Assembly (NCBI GenBank): GCA_029378245.1
Contig: JARKIF010000102.1
Span: forward strand, 1 to 64,000
Length of the DNA: 64,000 nucleotides
Origin: Roridomyces roridus
Taxonomy: Eukaryota > Basidiomycota > Agaricomycetes > Agaricales > Mycenaceae
Direction: 5' to 3'
Part shown: piece by piece, positions 62,107 through 64,000 of the stretch
Numbering within the stretch: the stretch's first letter is position 1
Layout of the letters: every line of letters begins with the position of its first letter
Made by a program: the position numbers and the translations under genes
The notes under the pieces: model-generated
Database searches by the model: none
Told to the model about the DNA's origin: nothing
The model's input: the letters and a program-made list of their open reading frames with translations, nothing else

Positions 62107-64000
62107 AGCGAGAGGATGTGAGATGACGTACGGTGTTTTAGGGCATTTCGGGCACTGAAATACCATTTTATTGTCCTTGACGGTGACCGCTTCAAGCTCT
62201 AGATCTTGCCACTCGGTATGTTGAGCATGTCTGCGAATTTCGTTAGTTATATTCCCAAAACCTATGTGAAACAGACAAATGGCGGTCGACGTGAGAGTGG
62301 CTACTGAAGGTTTCGGCCACCTTGTCAGGCGCATGTGTATATGAAACACATTTGGGACACTTGAAGATGTCTCCCTTTGGATGAGTCAGTGCGATCGTCA
62401 AAGGAAAAACCTGATTGCTTGCCTCCTTGGCGTTTTTGATGCTGTGCCATCTTTCCACAGGCTCAAGCAGGAAAAGTACATAGGCGATGCGGATGTCCAC
62501 CAATCTGAAGACATCCACATTGCTCTTTCCAAGGCAGAGAGGGTCCATCGGAGGGACAACAACACATTCTAAAGTGTCCGAGACGGCAATGATCTGAAAG
62601 CCGGGAAGCGGGGTATCCGAGTCGTCTTCATCATCTTGTTCATCATCGTCCTGCTCCTCTTCGTCTTCCTCTGAACTGGGAATCGCAAGACTGCTGGTAT
62701 TGCCCTCTGGTTGGCGCTCATCGCCCTCTGGTTGGTGCTCATTGCTGGATGCCGGATTCTTGGCGGCGGCCTTGTTGCGTCGAACAATCTTCCTTTCAGA
62801 GAGGTCTTGAGGTCGGATTGCCGAGCACCCAGCACTCACATCGTCTCGAGTACCTGTGACATGGTTGAGATGCCGTCAGATCGGAAGGGACACACTTACT
62901 TTTCGGCGAGGGGCGCTCTGCTGGGCTTGATGAACTCCGCATTTTGGGCATAGCCTTCCATCGTGTTGATGCTGCTGCTCTTGCCAACCCCAGTGTAGTT
63001 TTTGAAGAATGCCTTGTACACTCGGATCAACGAGTTGATCTGCTGATGGAGCTCAATGATCCTGGGATCACTCTAGAAATGTGTGAGTAGAGGCAGAAAC
63101 GGGAAAACGAACAACGCACAGCAATCTCTTTCTCCTCCGCGTCTGACAGCCATATCTTGCGACGCCCACTAAGCGTGAAATCATCTTCGCCCTTGATAGC
63201 CGGGGCGAGCAGTGTGGGCGCGTCGCGGGCTATGAGCACTGTTCGCGGAGCCTCCGAGAAGATGGCGGCAATGATCGCAGAGTCTGGCGAGTCGAGGTGG
63301 CCGCCGGGCTCGGCAACAAGGGTCGGGAGCGACGACGGGGTATCGATCAAAGCTGCCGTGGTGAGCTGGAACTCGGAAGTCTCAGCTTCACGATCCGTGG
63401 TGTTGTTCTCCACGATGTCGGCAATCTGTTTTGGATCAGCCGGATGCTCACCAGGGAGAAGAAATACTCGCCGAGTTGATCGCCTTTCTCGACAACGCGT
63501 TTACATTGCCGCCAACCAGTCCAGCCGCTGCAGCCATATGCGCTACAACCCCACCGATACCACCGGAGGTGATCAGTTTGTCTGAGATGAGCTCTCTGCC
63601 TCCTTGGTTTGCTTGACAGAAACTGCGAGAGTCTGAACAAGTGACAAAATGGACAAGAACGAACTCACAGCGGCTGGTTGACCATACCTGGCTCAATCGC
63701 AATCACACCTTTGGCCAGGTTGATCAAATCGTCGAGAGTCTACAAGGAATTAGCGACAAGGGCACCACGTTGCATCAGATAAACGGTGAACGTGAGGGGG
63801 GCATCCAGAAATACAGATGACCAATGGTGAGGTTGCTCGAACACATATTCACGGCGGATATTGGTGTCGTGGAGATCATACGTGTTGTAGTTCTCGAACC
63901 CGAGGGTCATCTTGAGCTGCATCTTGCCCATGCACTCCAGGCGGACGTCGCCGACTTTGGGGGACTATTCAACGTCAAAAGAGAGCCAAAACCATGCAAA
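62107..64000 (-). pseudogene. Upstream (5') part of the interrupted host gene, open at window end
   Basis: Minus-strand exons, from 5' to 3': TLGFENYNTYDLHDTNIRRE, TLDDLINLAKGVIAIEPGMV, NQGGRELISDKLITSGGIGG, VENNTTDREAETSEFQLTTA, DDFTLSGRRKIWLSDAEEKE, ELHQQINSLIRVYKAFFKNY, an acidic block (SSEEDEEEQDDDEQDDED), FKCPKCVSYTHAPDK and FQCPKCPKTPY. CPxC pairs followed by His suggest degenerate zinc fingers. Repeated GT-AG introns support a real gene continuing past the window. The element at 55442-62101 separates it from its last exons. If the element lies wholly in an intron the gene may still function. Confidence 0.6.

Noticed and set aside
1..64000. CRISPR arrays, bacterial operons, ribosome binding sites, rRNA genes
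   Set aside because: None found; the window is spliced eukaryotic DNA with only one credible RNA gene.

Overview
The window is nuclear DNA of a filamentous basidiomycete, most likely an Agaricomycete. Genes are split by many short GT-AG introns (about 45-60 bp) and lie on both strands. The gene content fits: a FunK1 protein kinase, a local F-box expansion, secreted plant- and glucan-active enzymes (pectin methylesterase, AA7-type FAD oxidase, GH5 glucanase, class 3 lipases), a chromodomain Ty3/gypsy retrotransposon and an Ngaro-type element. Species cannot be named from the sequence. Coordinates give start-to-stop spans; exon ends are stated where I could place them by reading frame and paralogue comparison.

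1-16 kb, ordinary genes: Ytp1-like membrane protein (-), class 3 lipase (-), a KEN-box protein (+) behind MCB-like promoter boxes, a lone F-box gene (-), YAE1 (+), a GNAT acetyltransferase (-) divergent from a Bir1/survivin-type BIR protein (+), pectin methylesterase (-), mitochondrial HTD2-type dehydratase (-), and a second lipase (+) paralogous to the first. 16.3-27.3 kb: a head-to-tail array of nine F-box genes of one family plus a truncated relic, with one small membrane-protein gene inserted. Seven of them start 34-42 bp behind the same TATA-like box, and two subtypes alternate. 27.3-35.3 kb: long-form tRNase Z (-), a BBE-like AA7 oxidase (+), and a coiled-coil/low-complexity protein (+).

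35.4-43 kb: two copies of a ~0.75-kb repeat carrying a tRNA-like A/B-box segment bracket a FunK1 kinase, followed by an UNC93-like transporter (-). 43.1-46.2 kb: a compact element with a zinc-finger/RT/RNase H ORF (-) and identical split direct repeats in the Ngaro order A1-ORF-B1-A2-B2, without a recombinase gene. 46.2-51 kb: S9C acylaminoacyl-peptidase (+) and GH5 exo-glucanase (-). 51.9-55 kb: an intron-bearing tRNA-Asn(GTT) and a decayed repeat zone (27-C run, relic chromodomain, tandem repeats). 55.4-62.1 kb: a complete chromovirus with identical 475-bp LTRs, AGTGC target duplication, a canonical -1 slippery heptamer and a self-complementary primer site, inserted within a host gene whose two halves flank it to the window end.

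A recurring technical point: several genes in the first 25 kb are broken by exactly one base inside or next to G/C homopolymers. Assembly indels should be excluded before calling pseudogenes.
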